The notes under the pieces are model-generated. The model saw only the letters and a list, made by a program, of their open reading frames with translations. It did no database searches and had not been told where the DNA came from. Both the position numbers and the translations under genes were made by a program. A stretch of DNA of 64,000 nucleotides, from positions 62,001 through 126,000 of the forward strand of contig NZ_QVMI01000001.1 in assembly GCF_010500965.1 (NCBI RefSeq). Reading direction: 5' to 3'. The stretch is from Bacteroides sp. 51 (lineage in GTDB: Bacteria; Bacteroidota; Bacteroidia; Bacteroidales; Bacteroidaceae). Shown here in pieces: positions 26,061 through 35,280 of the stretch. Position 1 is the first letter of the stretch; each line of letters opens with the position of its first letter.

Positions 26061-29000
26061 TTAATTACCCATCGTCAATACCAGCGTCCCTCCATTTATA
26101 ACATCCTCATGGGTAATATGAAAACGCTCGTATTTCTCCCCATTAAGCTCCATTGACTGTATATATAGATTCTCCGGAGAGTTATTCTTTGCTTTTACCA
26201 CAAACGTTTTTCCCGAATCCAACCGGATGGTAACTTCATCAAAAACCGGACTGGTAATCTCATACTCCGGTTTCCCCGGACAAATGGGATGCAGGCCAAC
26301 CGCTGCCAGAACATACCAGGCAGACATCTGACCGGCATCTTCATTGCCCACCAAACCTTCCACACTGTTCCTATAAGCGTTCTTACAAATATGACGGGTC
26401 CATTTCTGGGTAAGATGCGGAGCCTGTAAACGATTGAATAGGAATGGAACATGATGCACCGGTTCGTTGGCATGATTATAGTATTGATTCCACAACAAGT
26501 CATCGGGCGTATGCTCAAAGAAAGCAATCAAATCGCTTAACGTTTTATCTCTTCCTCCCATCAGCGCAATCATTCCTTCTATATCATGCGGCACAAACCA
26601 TCCCTGTTGATAAGGATTAGACTCGATACACCCATACCACTCCGTAGTCCTTCCACCGACAGGCCATTCCAACCAATTCCCATCCTTATCTTTAGGACGG
26701 AACCACCCCTTTTCCTTATCGAAAACTTCTTTGTAAGCCTCTGCCCGCCCGCTAAAATACCGGACATCTTCTCCTTTATCCAGATAACCCGCCAATACAG
26801 ACATACACCAGTCAGTATAGGCATACTCCAAGGTATTCGAGATGCTATAAGAGTCGGTAGAATAACCCAGCTTGCCGTTTCCGAATTTTGCAGATGTATT
26901 GTAAGCATATTGATAGGCTTTATCCAGATCAAATCCTCTGATCCCTTTAACATAAGCATCGGTGATAACAGATATGGCCGGATTGCCAACCATACAACCC
27001 GAGTAAGCGTTCAGGAACTCCCATCTGTCGTAATAATACGTTTTATTTTCTTCGGCCAGTGATATGAATGAGCAAATCATATCATTCACCAAACCAGGAT
27101 TGATAATTGTTTGCAGTGGGAATTGACTACGAAAGACATCCCATCCGCTAAAGATTGTTCTCTTCGAGAAACGTGCTTCTTTATGAATCTTCTTGTCGCC
27201 GCCTGTATACCGCCCGTCTGCGTCCGAAGAAAGTCTCGGATCAATCATCGTATGGTAGAGGGCCGTATAGAAAATAGTCTTCTCGTCTTCCGTTCCTCCC
27301 TTTACTTCTATTTTACCCAATGCCTCATTCCAACGCTTATAAGCCCCGGCATAGACTTCATCAAAAGACTTACCCGCAATCTCTTTTTTAAGATTATTCT
27401 TAGCGCCTTGTTCATCGACAAAAGAGATGCCAACCTTCAACGTAACCTGCTCACCTTCAACGGTTTCGAACTCGGTAAAGAACCCGACGTGTTTTCCCTC
27501 CAGTGCAGAAACACCACTGATTATTTCGGCTTGGGCAACACGCTGCTGATAAACATCGGAAGTAACATCACCCAAACGGCGCGACCATTCATCGGGTATA
27601 TCGGCTTTCCAAAAGCCCATATCTTTTAACGGCTTACTGAATTCCGCATAAAAATAAACCGTATAATCCGGATGACCATCGCCATTTCCCCAGCCTCCCC
27701 CTTGGGGAGTACACAACATATAACCCGTAATCGCATTTTTTCCGACTTTCTTTACCGATTGATAAACAGACGTTCCGCCTACCCTTCTTGCCAGATCGAC
27801 CTGAATACGCGACTGTTTATGCTGCGGAAATGTAAACCGAAGCATGCCGCTATGTGGAGCAGCGGTTGCTTCCACCTTAATATCATAATCGGTCAGTAGT
27901 ACCGAATAATAACCGGCTTTAGCCACTTCGCTCGCTTTGGAATAAGAAGACCTGTACCCTGCCTGTGTATCATCTGGCTTGCCTGCAACCACTTTAAGCG
28001 GTCCGTTGGCAGGAGTTACAAGGAAGTTTCCCAGATCGCCATACCATCCTACCCCACTCATTTGGGTAAAGGCAAAACCTTCGATGGAGGTGTGTTCATC
28101 ACTATACCCCGAACCATTGTCACCCCCTGTTATGGTGTTAGGACTCACCTGCACCATTCCGAAAGGAGTCGTTGCTCCGGGAAATGTTTTTCCAAGACCG
28201 TGATAAGAATGTGCTGTATTTGTACTGGCACCGATAAAAGGATTAACGTAATCTGCAAGTTCCTTGTCGTGGGCAACAGCAGAAGGAGAATTCAAAAATT
28301 CATGTGCAATTACAAGAAAAGCACTCGAGGTCCATGTATAAGTCAAATCCCGTAAAGGCTTACCTGTTAAAGCATTATAGTTCTCCGAGAATCCGGATCT
28401 CAGGCAATTATCGCAAAAACGTTCGGCAATTGTGCGCGCAAGACTTTCTTCACCGCAACTACGCAACCCTTTACACAAAATAACGATAGTAGGAGCCCAG
28501 ATCGGTCCTTTCCAGTAACCGTCTTCCTGATAATAAGGACTTCCCGGGCTTTCGGATGCAACCCCATAAGGAGTTAGCAAATAACCTTCCTGCTTTAAAT
28601 CAGCAATCATTTTGTTACGGATATCCAGTGGCAACCGCTCACCTAAAATAATAGGCAAATAACTCATAAGACTCTGACTTTTAGGATTACTGCTTCCATC
28701 GCCTGCCTTGATGGTCACAAACTTATCTCCATTCCAAAAAGCCTTCAGCATTTTGTCCAGCATTTCCTTACTCTTCGTTTGCCATTTCACAGCTTCATCC
28801 GTATAAGATAATTGTTTAGCCAAATCTGACAAGACTTCCATCTGAAGAATTAAAAAAGTAGCCAGATCGGGGCTTTCCGCAGGTACGCCCATTTCAAACG
28901 AGGTTCCATTATCCCACCCGGAATCGAGCGCATTGTAATATTCAGACAATCCATTCCCGTTTGTATCCCTACAAACTAACCAGTAATTAGTCCACAAGGT

Positions 29001-29069
29001 TAGCCGGCTATAAGCCTCCTGCAACTGATCTTTACTAAGCGGATATTGTTTCAAAAGTTCCGACAGCGT
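26061..29069 (-). pseudogene. GH63-like (C-terminal part) plus GH92 alpha-mannosidase domain, downstream piece of an amber-interrupted gene
   Basis: The frame is continuous with the upstream piece through one TAG (29070-29072); the apparent TTG start at 29054 is therefore not needed. The first about 270 residues finish a GH63-like barrel: acid motif GWDNG (Asp381 in full-gene numbering) and base-region motif SENYNALTG. From about residue 602 comes a full GH92 domain (YVNPFIGASTNTAHSYHG, FPGATTPFGMVQVSP, QMSGVGWYGDLG, NEDAGQMSAWYVLAAVG). GH92 enzymes are calcium-dependent exo-alpha-mannosidases. Without read-through this half would lack a signal peptide. Confidence 0.88.
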
Positions 29070-30053
29070 CTAGCCATGTACCGGAGGTTTTTTAGCTCTC
29101 CAGTTTATGGATTGAGCACTTATCAGATCGGGTAATGCGCCGGTTTCCTTGTTCTGATGATCAAACATAATCATCAATTGATCCCATGACAATTCTGGTT
29201 GATGATAACTTAAACTCATTGCATTAAAACAGTGATCCCAGCTCCAGATATAACTCATACCTCCCTTAGACATGGCCATTCCGAATCTTGTTATATTTTC
29301 CCTGGGTTCATAAACACAAGACCAATTGATGTAAGCTGCCAACCGTTTGCCGGGCAAATATTTATCACCAACAGAAGGAAGGTTATTCTCCCACTGGATA
29401 AATTCTCTTGTTAGTTTATCAATGCTTTGGCTATGATTTTCAGTATAACACTTAGGTACCCAATCGCCATAATATTGTTCTACAACGATATCTAAATCTC
29501 CTTCTGCGCTCTTTTCCAGATGAATAACCCCCGGTTCATTATCAGGAGAAAGGTTAATCCGGCCAGTTCTGGCAGTCAACACAATTCCTCTGTCATAGAG
29601 TACATAAGAATCAGGATATCCCGGAACAGATAGCATATGACCTCCTATATTTCCAGATAATTGCATATCTGTTCCTTGAGAGCAAATATGCAAAACCCGA
29701 GGGGTTTCATAATAAATATGAATGTTCCCTTCTTTGGTTTTACCTTTCAGTTCAACCGGATCTCCCGTATATTTAACAGGAAGAACACCTCCCGCATGAA
29801 CAGGTTGTATTGTCATTATACGTTTGTAGGCATCCCACAGCACATTTCCCGTAAGGTCATAAAGGCCCAATTCCTGAGAACCATCCTCTTTATTCTGAGC
29901 AATAAGAGACATGTACGAACCATAACGACTAAACGGAACTTCGGAGACATCAAACGTAAGAGATTGCACATCTGAAACACTCATTTTATTGTTAGCAAAG
30001 ACAGATGTAAAAGTCGTAAATAGCAATAAAGAGAATAGGTAGATTGTTTTCAT
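29070..30053 (-). pseudogene. N-terminal piece of the GH63-like/GH92 gene, ending at an in-frame TAG
   Basis: 327 residues from the ATG at 30053, chosen because MKTIYLFSLLLFTTFTSVFA is a signal peptide; the longer frame to 30122 is not. It holds the N-terminal beta domain and the start of the (alpha/alpha) barrel of a GH63-like enzyme (SYIWSWDHCFNAMSLSYH). It stops at codon 328 directly after KKPPVHG, where family members usually have Trp (PPxxGW). A TGG-to-TAG change explains the break. The same frame then runs on for about 1000 codons. Confidence 0.85.
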
Positions 30054-30361
30054 AGGTTGATTAATTGATTGTGCTTCAAAAATAGGTATAAACAGCACAT
30101 AGAGAACTGACAAAAGGGGCAAAAAATAACACGATTACGGCAAAACTATTTATAAAACACAAAAAGTTACTATCCGACAGAAAGTTTGCACTGAGAATAA
30201 CCCTTGTTTCCACCCCCAATGAGTGTTATCGCTATATGCAATGATGTGACTGAACTCATCCAACTTCTAAATATCAACAAAAAAAGAAACCACAGACTAC
30301 ACTGAACGAATCATGGTGTAATCTGTGGTTAAAACCTGGCGGCGGCACCTTGCCGCTCTTA
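30054..30361. other. Spacer between gpmI end and the GH63/GH92 gene
   Basis: No gene is seen. It holds the upstream region of the GH63/GH92 gene, with a possible minus-strand -7 box TAGTTTTG at 30148-30141, and the terminators of gpmI (30288-30330 and a small GCGGCA/TGCCGC hairpin at 30342-30356). Confidence 0.5.
30288..30330 (-). terminator. Rho-independent terminator of gpmI
   Basis: AACCACAGA pairs with TCTGTGGTT and, after one mismatch, TACAC with GTGTA, closing a 13-nt loop. On the minus strand a C followed by seven T comes next, 75 bases after the gpmI stop. Confidence 0.85.
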
Positions 30362-31876
30362 TTATTTAATCAATACATTTCCTGTCATTTCTTTCGGTGC
30401 TTCAAGACCCATGATCTTAAGAATTGTTGGAGCAACATCTGCCAAACGGCCATCTTCAATCTTAGCATCTTTGTTCTCCGTAACGTAGATGCAAGGAACC
30501 GGATTCAGAGAGTGTGCCGTGTTAGGCGTACCGTCTTCGTTTACAGCATTATCTGCATTACCGTGGTCGGCAATGATAATAGCTTCGTAACCGTGTGCTT
30601 TTGCAGCTTCGATGGTATCTTTTACACAAGCATCTACAGCTACAACTGCTTTTTCGATGGCTTCGTAAACACCGGTATGACCTACCATGTCGCCGTTTGC
30701 GTAGTTCACAACGATATAATCATACTTTTCAGTATTGATAGCCTCAACCAGTTTCTCGTTTACTTCGTAAGCACTCATTTCCGGTTTCAGGTCATAAGTA
30801 GCTACTTTAGGAGAAGGAACCAGGATACGGTCTTCACCATCGTAGGGAGCTTCACGTCCACCATTGAAGAAGAAAGTTACGTGAGCGTATTTCTCCGTTT
30901 CGGCAATGTGAAGCTGAGTCTTACCTTGCGAAGCCAGATATTCGCCCAATGTATTGTTTACGTTATCTTTATCGAAAAGGATATGTACACCTTTGAAAGA
31001 AGAATCATAAGGAGTCATGCAGTAGTATTGCAGATTAGGAATGGTGTGCATTCCGGCTTCCGGCATATCTTGTTGAGTCAATACCACTGTCAATTCTTTA
31101 GCACGGTCGTTACGGTAGTTGAAGAAGATAACCACATCGCCTTCTTTGATGGTTCCGTCGAAGTTTGCATTGATGATAGGCTTAACGAACTCATCGGTTA
31201 CGCCTTCGTCATAAGATTCTTGCATGGCCTGAACCATATCGGTTGCTTTCTTTCCTGTACCATTAACCAGAAGATCATATGCTTCTTTCACACGTTCCCA
31301 GCGTTTGTCACGGTCCATAGCGTAGTAACGACCAATGATGGAAGCAATTTTACCTGCACTCTTCCGGGTATAAGCGTCAAGTTGCTCAATAAAGCCTTTA
31401 CCGCTCTTAGGGTCGGTATCGCGACCGTCCATGAAACAGTGTACGAATGCATTGTCAATGCCGTATTCCTTAGCGATATCGCATAGTTTGTACAGATGAT
31501 CCAATGAACTGTGCACTCCACCGTCGGAAGTCAGACCCATGAAGTGTATGTTTTTTCCTTTTTCTTTAGCGTAAGAGTAAGCCGCAATGACTTCCGGGTT
31601 CTGCATGATGCTGTTGTCACGACAGGCCAGATTGATTTTTACCAAATCCTGATAAACCACACGTCCGGCGCCAATATTAAGGTGACCTACTTCAGAGTTA
31701 CCCATTTGTCCGTCGGGCAAACCTACGTTCTCGCCACTAGCCTGAAGCTGTGAGTGTGGATATGTTTTTACCAGATAATCCCAATAAGGAGTAGGGGTAT
31801 TAAAGATTACGTCTGCTTTTCCGTGGTTACCGATTCCCCATCCGTCGAGAATCATTAAAAGGGCTTTTTTGCTCAT
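30362..31876 (-). CDS. gpmI: 2,3-bisphosphoglycerate-independent phosphoglycerate mutase
   Basis: 504 residues, cytosolic, manganese-dependent in this family. It interconverts 3- and 2-phosphoglycerate in glycolysis. Hallmarks: [10 protein letters not shown] at the N-terminus (metal-binding Asp), the phosphorylated Ser in [57 protein letters not shown] and the C-terminal [11 protein letters not shown] metal site. The length is normal (500-515). A long plus-strand frame opposite it (30350-31486) is a shadow. Confidence 0.98.
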   Translation of the reverse strand: MSKKALLMILDGWGIGNHGKADVIFNTPTPYWDYLVKTYPHSQLQASGENVGLPDGQMGNSEVGHLNIGAGRVVYQDLVKINLACRDNSIMQNPEVIAAYSYAKEKGKNIHFMGLTSDGGVHSSLDHLYKLCDIAKEYGIDNAFVHCFMDGRDTDPKSGKGFIEQLDAYTRKSAGKIASIIGRYYAMDRDKRWERVKEAYDLLVNGTGKKATDMVQAMQESYDEGVTDEFVKPIINANFDGTIKEGDVVIFFNYRNDRAKELTVVLTQQDMPEAGMHTIPNLQYYCMTPYDSSFKGVHILFDKDNVNNTLGEYLASQGKTQLHIAETEKYAHVTFFFNGGREAPYDGEDRILVPSPKVATYDLKPEMSAYEVNEKLVEAINTEKYDYIVVNYANGDMVGHTGVYEAIEKAVVAVDACVKDTIEAAKAHGYEAIIIADHGNADNAVNEDGTPNTAHSLNPVPCIYVTENKDAKIEDGRLADVAPTILKIMGLEAPKEMTGNVLIK

Positions 31877-31883
31877 AATATTT

Positions 31884-32012
31884 AAGTTATTAAGTTTTTG
31901 AGTTTATAGGTCTTTGAGGCACTTGCCTTGTTCTCGTATTAGCTTTTAAGGAAACAGACATCCGGTCAGGAACTTAAAGACTTAAAAACTAATAAACTGA
32001 AAGACTCAAACA
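31884..32012. repeat. Low-complexity foldback in the gpmI leader
   Basis: The stretch around 31884-31920 (AAGTTATTAAGTTTTTGAG.. GGTCTTTGAG) is an imperfect inverted copy of 31970-32010 (AACTTAAAGACTTAAAAAC.. AAAGACTCAAA). The gpmI promoter lies just outside it, so the hairpin would be in the gpmI transcript leader. Confidence 0.5.
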
Positions 32013-32021
32013 AATCGGGTG

Positions 32022-32029
32022 CAAAGGTA
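32022..32029 (-). promoter_or_regulatory. -7 promoter element for gpmI
   Basis: TACCTTTG on the minus strand (32029-32022) is a very common form of the Bacteroidota -7 box. No good -33 TTTG is seen. The transcript would start near 32015, with a leader of about 140 bases. Confidence 0.5.
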
Positions 32030-32084
32030 CGAAAAAAGATTATTTTAATTATTTTTGTTTCACTTACTTTAATCATCTAATGCC

Positions 32085-33029
32085 ATGAAAAGATTCATTA
32101 TTCTGTTACTGGTTCCTTTTATCTGTCTTAAACTATCTTCCCAAGAACATAGCGACAACTCTATCGACATCATTGCATACTGGAATATCGGCGATAAAGC
32201 CACGTATGAGTATAGTGATTATGGAATGAAAATTGTAGAAAATGATACGATATATAGTCCGGAGATTTACAAAGAGTGGTTCTCACTCGAAGTCATTGAT
32301 TCTACAGCTACGGGATATGATATCCGATATCGTTTACTGGATTATAAGCATCTTATCAGTAACAATAATAAAGAGGTCGAACTTTTCTGGAGTAGCCTTC
32401 CCAAAGGAACTACAGCCATCTTTCATACCAATGAGTTCGGAGCATTAGAGAATGTGGTTAGCTGGGAGATTCCGGAAGATAAAACAAACAAGGATGAAGT
32501 ATTCAAAGACCCCGACACACAACAGGAGATTGTCGTAGTAAGGGTACCCGGAAAGGAACCCACCATATTAGGAGAGGAACCGATTGAAAGCGAAGAAGGT
32601 TTCTTATCGAAGATACCTCATGTTACTCAACTGTTCTACTATCATGGCAATACATTTCAAAAAGACTCGGCTTACTACTTGAAAGACAAGGTTCCATCTG
32701 CTTGGAATGATGAGCTTATAGATGTTCAATGCCAGATATTGGTAATTGATGATCAGGAAGAGAAAGAATTAATTCATATACTCAATGATAACGTCTTAGA
32801 CAGTGATCAGTTATTTGAGAATTACAAATCACACTTTTCACAATTTACTAAGGATACCACCATGTTTGACGACCCGGAACGGAATTATATGTTTTCCGAG
32901 GAGAACTTCTATGTAACCCTTCATTGGCCTTCCGGATGGAATGTTTCAACTTTCCATAAGACTCAAACAACTCAGGGAAAAAAAACCGTGATAAACATTA
33001 AAGAGATTAATGTTCTATTCGACGAATAA
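32085..33029 (+). CDS. Secreted protein of unknown function
   Basis: 314 residues with a signal peptide (MKRFIILLLVPFICLKLSSQE). No family is recognized. The mature part is acidic and rich in beta-strand patterns (DKATYEYSDYGMKIVEN, TGYDIRYRLLDYKHL, YVTLHWPSGWNVSTFHKT). A TATTTTTG box at 32050-32057 is a possible promoter. It lies between gpmI (divergent) and the corA unit and has no obvious operon partner. Confidence 0.75.
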   Translation: MKRFIILLLVPFICLKLSSQEHSDNSIDIIAYWNIGDKATYEYSDYGMKIVENDTIYSPEIYKEWFSLEVIDSTATGYDIRYRLLDYKHLISNNNKEVELFWSSLPKGTTAIFHTNEFGALENVVSWEIPEDKTNKDEVFKDPDTQQEIVVVRVPGKEPTILGEEPIESEEGFLSKIPHVTQLFYYHGNTFQKDSAYYLKDKVPSAWNDELIDVQCQILVIDDQEEKELIHILNDNVLDSDQLFENYKSHFSQFTKDTTMFDDPERNYMFSEENFYVTLHWPSGWNVSTFHKTQTTQGKKTVINIKEINVLFDE

Positions 33030-33083
33030 GTCAATTTTCCTCAAAAAGCACAAACTTAAGGCGCTGGTTACAAAAGATTTCCA

Positions 33084-33091
33084 TACCTTTG
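33084..33091 (+). promoter_or_regulatory. -7 promoter element for the corA leader transcript
   Basis: TACCTTTG matches TAnnTTTG; transcription would start near 33097, about 22 bases before the leader ORF and 118 bases before corA. Confidence 0.55.
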
Positions 33092-33118
33092 CCGGCGTTA
33101 TAAAATTAACTAAAAATT

Positions 33119-33157
33119 ATGGACGATTATCCGCGACCGTACAACAGTATTAACTAA
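33119..33157 (+). CDS. Candidate 12-residue regulatory leader peptide upstream of corA
   Basis: ATG at 33119 opens a 12-codon frame, MDDYPRPYNSIN, ending in TAA at 33155-33157, preceded by an A-rich ribosome binding region typical of this phylum. The acidic start followed by two prolines resembles nascent chains that destabilize ribosomes at low magnesium (as in enterobacterial MgtL). It ends two bases before a hairpin. Translation is not proven; the position between promoter and a magnesium-transporter gene is the main argument. Confidence 0.5.
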   Translation: MDDYPRPYNSIN

Positions 33158-33158
33158 G

Positions 33159-33210
33159 CGGACAGAGTCATAACCCAATGCCTCTGTTCGGATTAAAAAC
33201 GAAAGGAGGC
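33159..33210 (+). promoter_or_regulatory. Two alternative RNA structures controlling the corA Shine-Dalgarno
   Basis: Hairpin 1 pairs 33159-33167 (CGGACAGAG) with 33182-33190 (CTCTGTTCG): nine pairs, one of them G-T, loop of 14. Its 3' arm overlaps GCCTC (33180-33184), which can instead pair with GAGGC (33206-33210) in the corA ribosome binding site AAAGGAGGC. The two pairings exclude each other. A full Shine-Dalgarno is itself unusual in this phylum. Confidence 0.5.
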
Positions 33211-33214
33211 AATA

Positions 33215-34141
33215 ATGAGAACTTATCTTTATTGTGACGCAGGCTTCGTGCAGATTCCCGAGTGGAAGCCTAACTGCTGGATTAATGTAGAATGCCCTAA
33301 TCTTAGCGACCTTGAGTTCCTGACTCAGGAACTTCATGTACCACAATCTTTCTTGAATGACATCGCCGATACGGACGAACGCCCGAGAACGGAGACAGAG
33401 GGCAACTGGCTACTCACGATTCTTCGCGTCCCCATACCCAATGATATAGATGGAATTCCTTTTGTCACCGTGCCCATCGGAATCATTACGAATGATGATA
33501 TTATTATTTCGGTGTGCTACCATCGCACGGAGATGCTGGCCGATTTTATTACTTACTCGCAGCGCAAGAAGATTGTTGTAAGGAACAAGCTGGACTTGAT
33601 TCTTCGATTGATCTACTCTTCGGCTGTATGGTTTTTGAAATATCTGAAGCAAATCAGCAACGATATCAAGTCGGCTGAGAAAGAATTGGAAAGAAGCATT
33701 CGTAATGAGGACTTACACCGTTTAATGAAGCTACAAAACACACTGGTATATTTCAACACCTCTATCCGTGGCAATCAGGTAATGATTTCCAGACTAAAAG
33801 GAATATTCCAGGATACAGATTATCTGGATGTGGATTTGCTGGAGGATGTTGTTATTGAGATTAATCAGGCTCTGAACATGGTGAGCATCTATAGCGATAT
33901 CTTAACGGGAACAATGGATGCATTTGCTTCGATTATCTCAAACAACGTGAATAGTATCATGAAACGAATGACGAGTATCTCGATTATCCTGATGGTACCC
34001 ACATTGATTGCCAGCTTTTACGGAATGAATGTGGATATATATCTGGATAAGGTGCCACATGCATTTATACTTATAGTTATCGCATCTATTTCGTTATCAA
34101 CACTTGCTTTTATTGCCTTTAAGAAGTTGAAATGGTTCTAA
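33215..34141 (+). CDS. corA: CorA-family divalent metal (magnesium) transporter
   Basis: 308 residues. The N-terminal cytosolic domain (about 1-240) is followed by the long stalk helix and two C-terminal membrane helices with the family signature YGMN between them (IILMVPTLIASFYGMNVDIYLDKVPHAF). The protein ends with the basic tail KKLKWF. CorA forms a pentameric channel for magnesium in the inner membrane. The start is fixed by the strong AAAGGAGG five bases upstream. The leader region suggests translational control. It is convergent with rnhB. Confidence 0.94.
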   Translation: MRTYLYCDAGFVQIPEWKPNCWINVECPNLSDLEFLTQELHVPQSFLNDIADTDERPRTETEGNWLLTILRVPIPNDIDGIPFVTVPIGIITNDDIIISVCYHRTEMLADFITYSQRKKIVVRNKLDLILRLIYSSAVWFLKYLKQISNDIKSAEKELERSIRNEDLHRLMKLQNTLVYFNTSIRGNQVMISRLKGIFQDTDYLDVDLLEDVVIEINQALNMVSIYSDILTGTMDAFASIISNNVNSIMKRMTSISIILMVPTLIASFYGMNVDIYLDKVPHAFILIVIASISLSTLAFIAFKKLKWF

Positions 34142-34158
34142 GCGGCGAGACGGCGCGG

Positions 34159-34205
34159 CCAGGTTTCCATGCGGATTATATTTAATCGTCCGCAAGGAAA
34201 CCTGG
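34159..34205. terminator. Strong hairpin between convergent corA and rnhB
   Basis: CCAGGTTTCC pairs perfectly with GGAAACCTGG, and after an A-A mismatch TGCGGA pairs with TCCGCA. The hairpin overlaps the last codons of rnhB. No T run follows, so it may act in both directions as a 3'-end stabilizer rather than as a classic terminator. Confidence 0.6.
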
Positions 34206-34802
34206 GTGCAGTGCTTCGCTGCCGCTACCTAAAAGGTTAAACGTCAAGCGATGGTAGGGCGAAGTGCCACTTTCTGATATGGCTTGCCGGTGCTTCTTAG
34301 TCGGATAGCCTTTATTTTTGTTCCAATCGTAGACAGGATATTCTTGATGGAGAGTCTCCATATAGTCGTCTCTGTAGGTTTTGGCCAGAATAGAAGCTGC
34401 TGCAATAGACAGGTATTTACCGTCGCCTTTTATAACGGTGGTGTGAGGAACATCGGTATAGGGTTTGAAGCGGTTTCCATCAATCAATAAATGCTGTGGA
34501 CGGATTTGCAGTTGATCAACAGCGCGGTGCATGGCCAGAAAGGATGCATTCAGTATATTAATCTTATCTATCTCTTCCGGGGTTACTATGCCTACGGCCC
34601 AGGCCAGAGCCTCCTTCTGAATGATTTCGCGTAACAGATATCGTTGCTTTTCGGATAGTTGTTTGGAATCATTTAACATTTCATTCCGGAAGTCTTTGGG
34701 AAGAATAACTGCGGCAGCAAATACAGAACCAGCCAGGCAACCACGTCCGGCCTCATCACAACCAGCCTCTATAAGGTCTTCGTGTAAATAGGGTAATAGC
34801 AT
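34182..34802 (-). CDS. rnhB: Ribonuclease HII
   Basis: 206 residues. It removes RNA and single ribonucleotides from RNA-DNA hybrids. The active-site start [15 protein letters not shown] has the Asp-Glu pair near residues 16-17; LLIDGNRF and the basic [21 protein letters not shown] loop with its further acidic residues also fit. The length is normal. The last residues (GFLADD) are encoded by the hairpin shared with the corA 3' region, suggesting the original stop was altered or replaced by a repeat. Confidence 0.96.
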   Translation of the reverse strand: MLLPYLHEDLIEAGCDEAGRGCLAGSVFAAAVILPKDFRNEMLNDSKQLSEKQRYLLREIIQKEALAWAVGIVTPEEIDKINILNASFLAMHRAVDQLQIRPQHLLIDGNRFKPYTDVPHTTVIKGDGKYLSIAAASILAKTYRDDYMETLHQEYPVYDWNKNKGYPTKKHRQAISESGTSPYHRLTFNLLGSGSEALHPGFLADD

Positions 34803-34872
34803 AATGGTAAGATTTTATGGAGTAAAGATAAGAAGAAGCCTCCAATAGCTTGCTTGAATTAAAAAGATATTT

Positions 34873-34880
34873 TAAATTTG
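34873..34880 (+). promoter_or_regulatory. -7 promoter element for the antitoxin gene
   Basis: TAAATTTG matches TAnnTTTG; a TTG about 18 bases upstream is a candidate -33 element. The leader would be about 38 bases. Confidence 0.5.
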
Positions 34881-34924
34881 TATATTATAAGGTACATCAC
34901 GCCATTTATTTAAAGAATATAGTT

Positions 34925-35155
34925 ATGATAGTTATAAGCTCGGCGGAATTACGCAATAATCTGAAGAAATACCTTGATTTGGCTAAGACTCAAAAGGTGG
35001 TTATACAGCGAGGGAAAGCAGAAACGTTTGTGCTTACTCAAGAACAATATTTGCAACCAGATGACAATCTGGCAAAAGGCATGACTGCCGATGAGCTTTT
35101 GGCTGGCATTGAAGCGGATATCCAACAGTTGTTCCGGACAAAGTATAGAAAATGA
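34925..35155 (+). CDS. Phd/YefM-type antitoxin, orphaned
   Basis: 76 residues from the ATG at 34925; upstream in-frame codons lie in the promoter. MIVISSAELRNNLKKYLDLAKTQKVVIQRGKAETFVLTQEQYL is the Phd/YefM DNA-binding fold (strand-helix-helix-strand), and the C-terminal tail (DELLAGIEADIQQLF) is the toxin-binding helix. The next frame overlaps its stop by ATGA, the usual toxin arrangement, but the toxin is truncated. Confidence 0.85.
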   Translation: MIVISSAELRNNLKKYLDLAKTQKVVIQRGKAETFVLTQEQYLQPDDNLAKGMTADELLAGIEADIQQLFRTKYRK

Positions 35156-35223
35156 AAGTATTATTTTCTCCGGAAGTGCGATTGTATTTCTATAATACGA
35201 AGATTAACATAACTCACATTTAA
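35152..35223 (+). pseudogene. Truncated RelE/ParE-type toxin remnant
   Basis: Translationally coupled to the antitoxin (ATGA overlap). MKVLFSPEVRLYFYN is the typical start of a RelE/ParE-family toxin (beta-strand then helix), but the frame becomes unrelated and stops after 23 codons. No further toxin sequence is present before the hairpin at 35225, so the rest was deleted. Confidence 0.65.
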
Positions 35224-35224
35224 A

Positions 35225-35256
35225 GAGAGCGTATGCCGCTTATGACATACGCTCTC
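35225..35256. terminator. Perfect 11-bp hairpin between toxin remnant and GH2 gene
   Basis: GAGAGCGTATG pairs perfectly with CATACGCTCTC around a 10-nt loop, between convergent units. It can serve both strands. The T runs on either side are short. Confidence 0.7.
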
Positions 35257-35280
35257 CTTATAAAACGACCTCTTCCCTAG

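Noticed and set aside
28998-29054. TTG at 29054 as an independent start of a GH92 protein
   Set aside because: The frame is continuous with the upstream piece through one TAG; the TTG has no signal peptide or ribosome binding site.
30350-31486. 378-residue plus-strand open frame
   Set aside because: It is the reverse-strand shadow of gpmI; composition (Phe/Cys/Val-rich, no start context) is that of an antisense frame.
33084-33215. M-box (magnesium) riboswitch before corA
   Set aside because: The leader is only about 118 bases and lacks the three-stem core; a leader peptide with alternative hairpins fits better.
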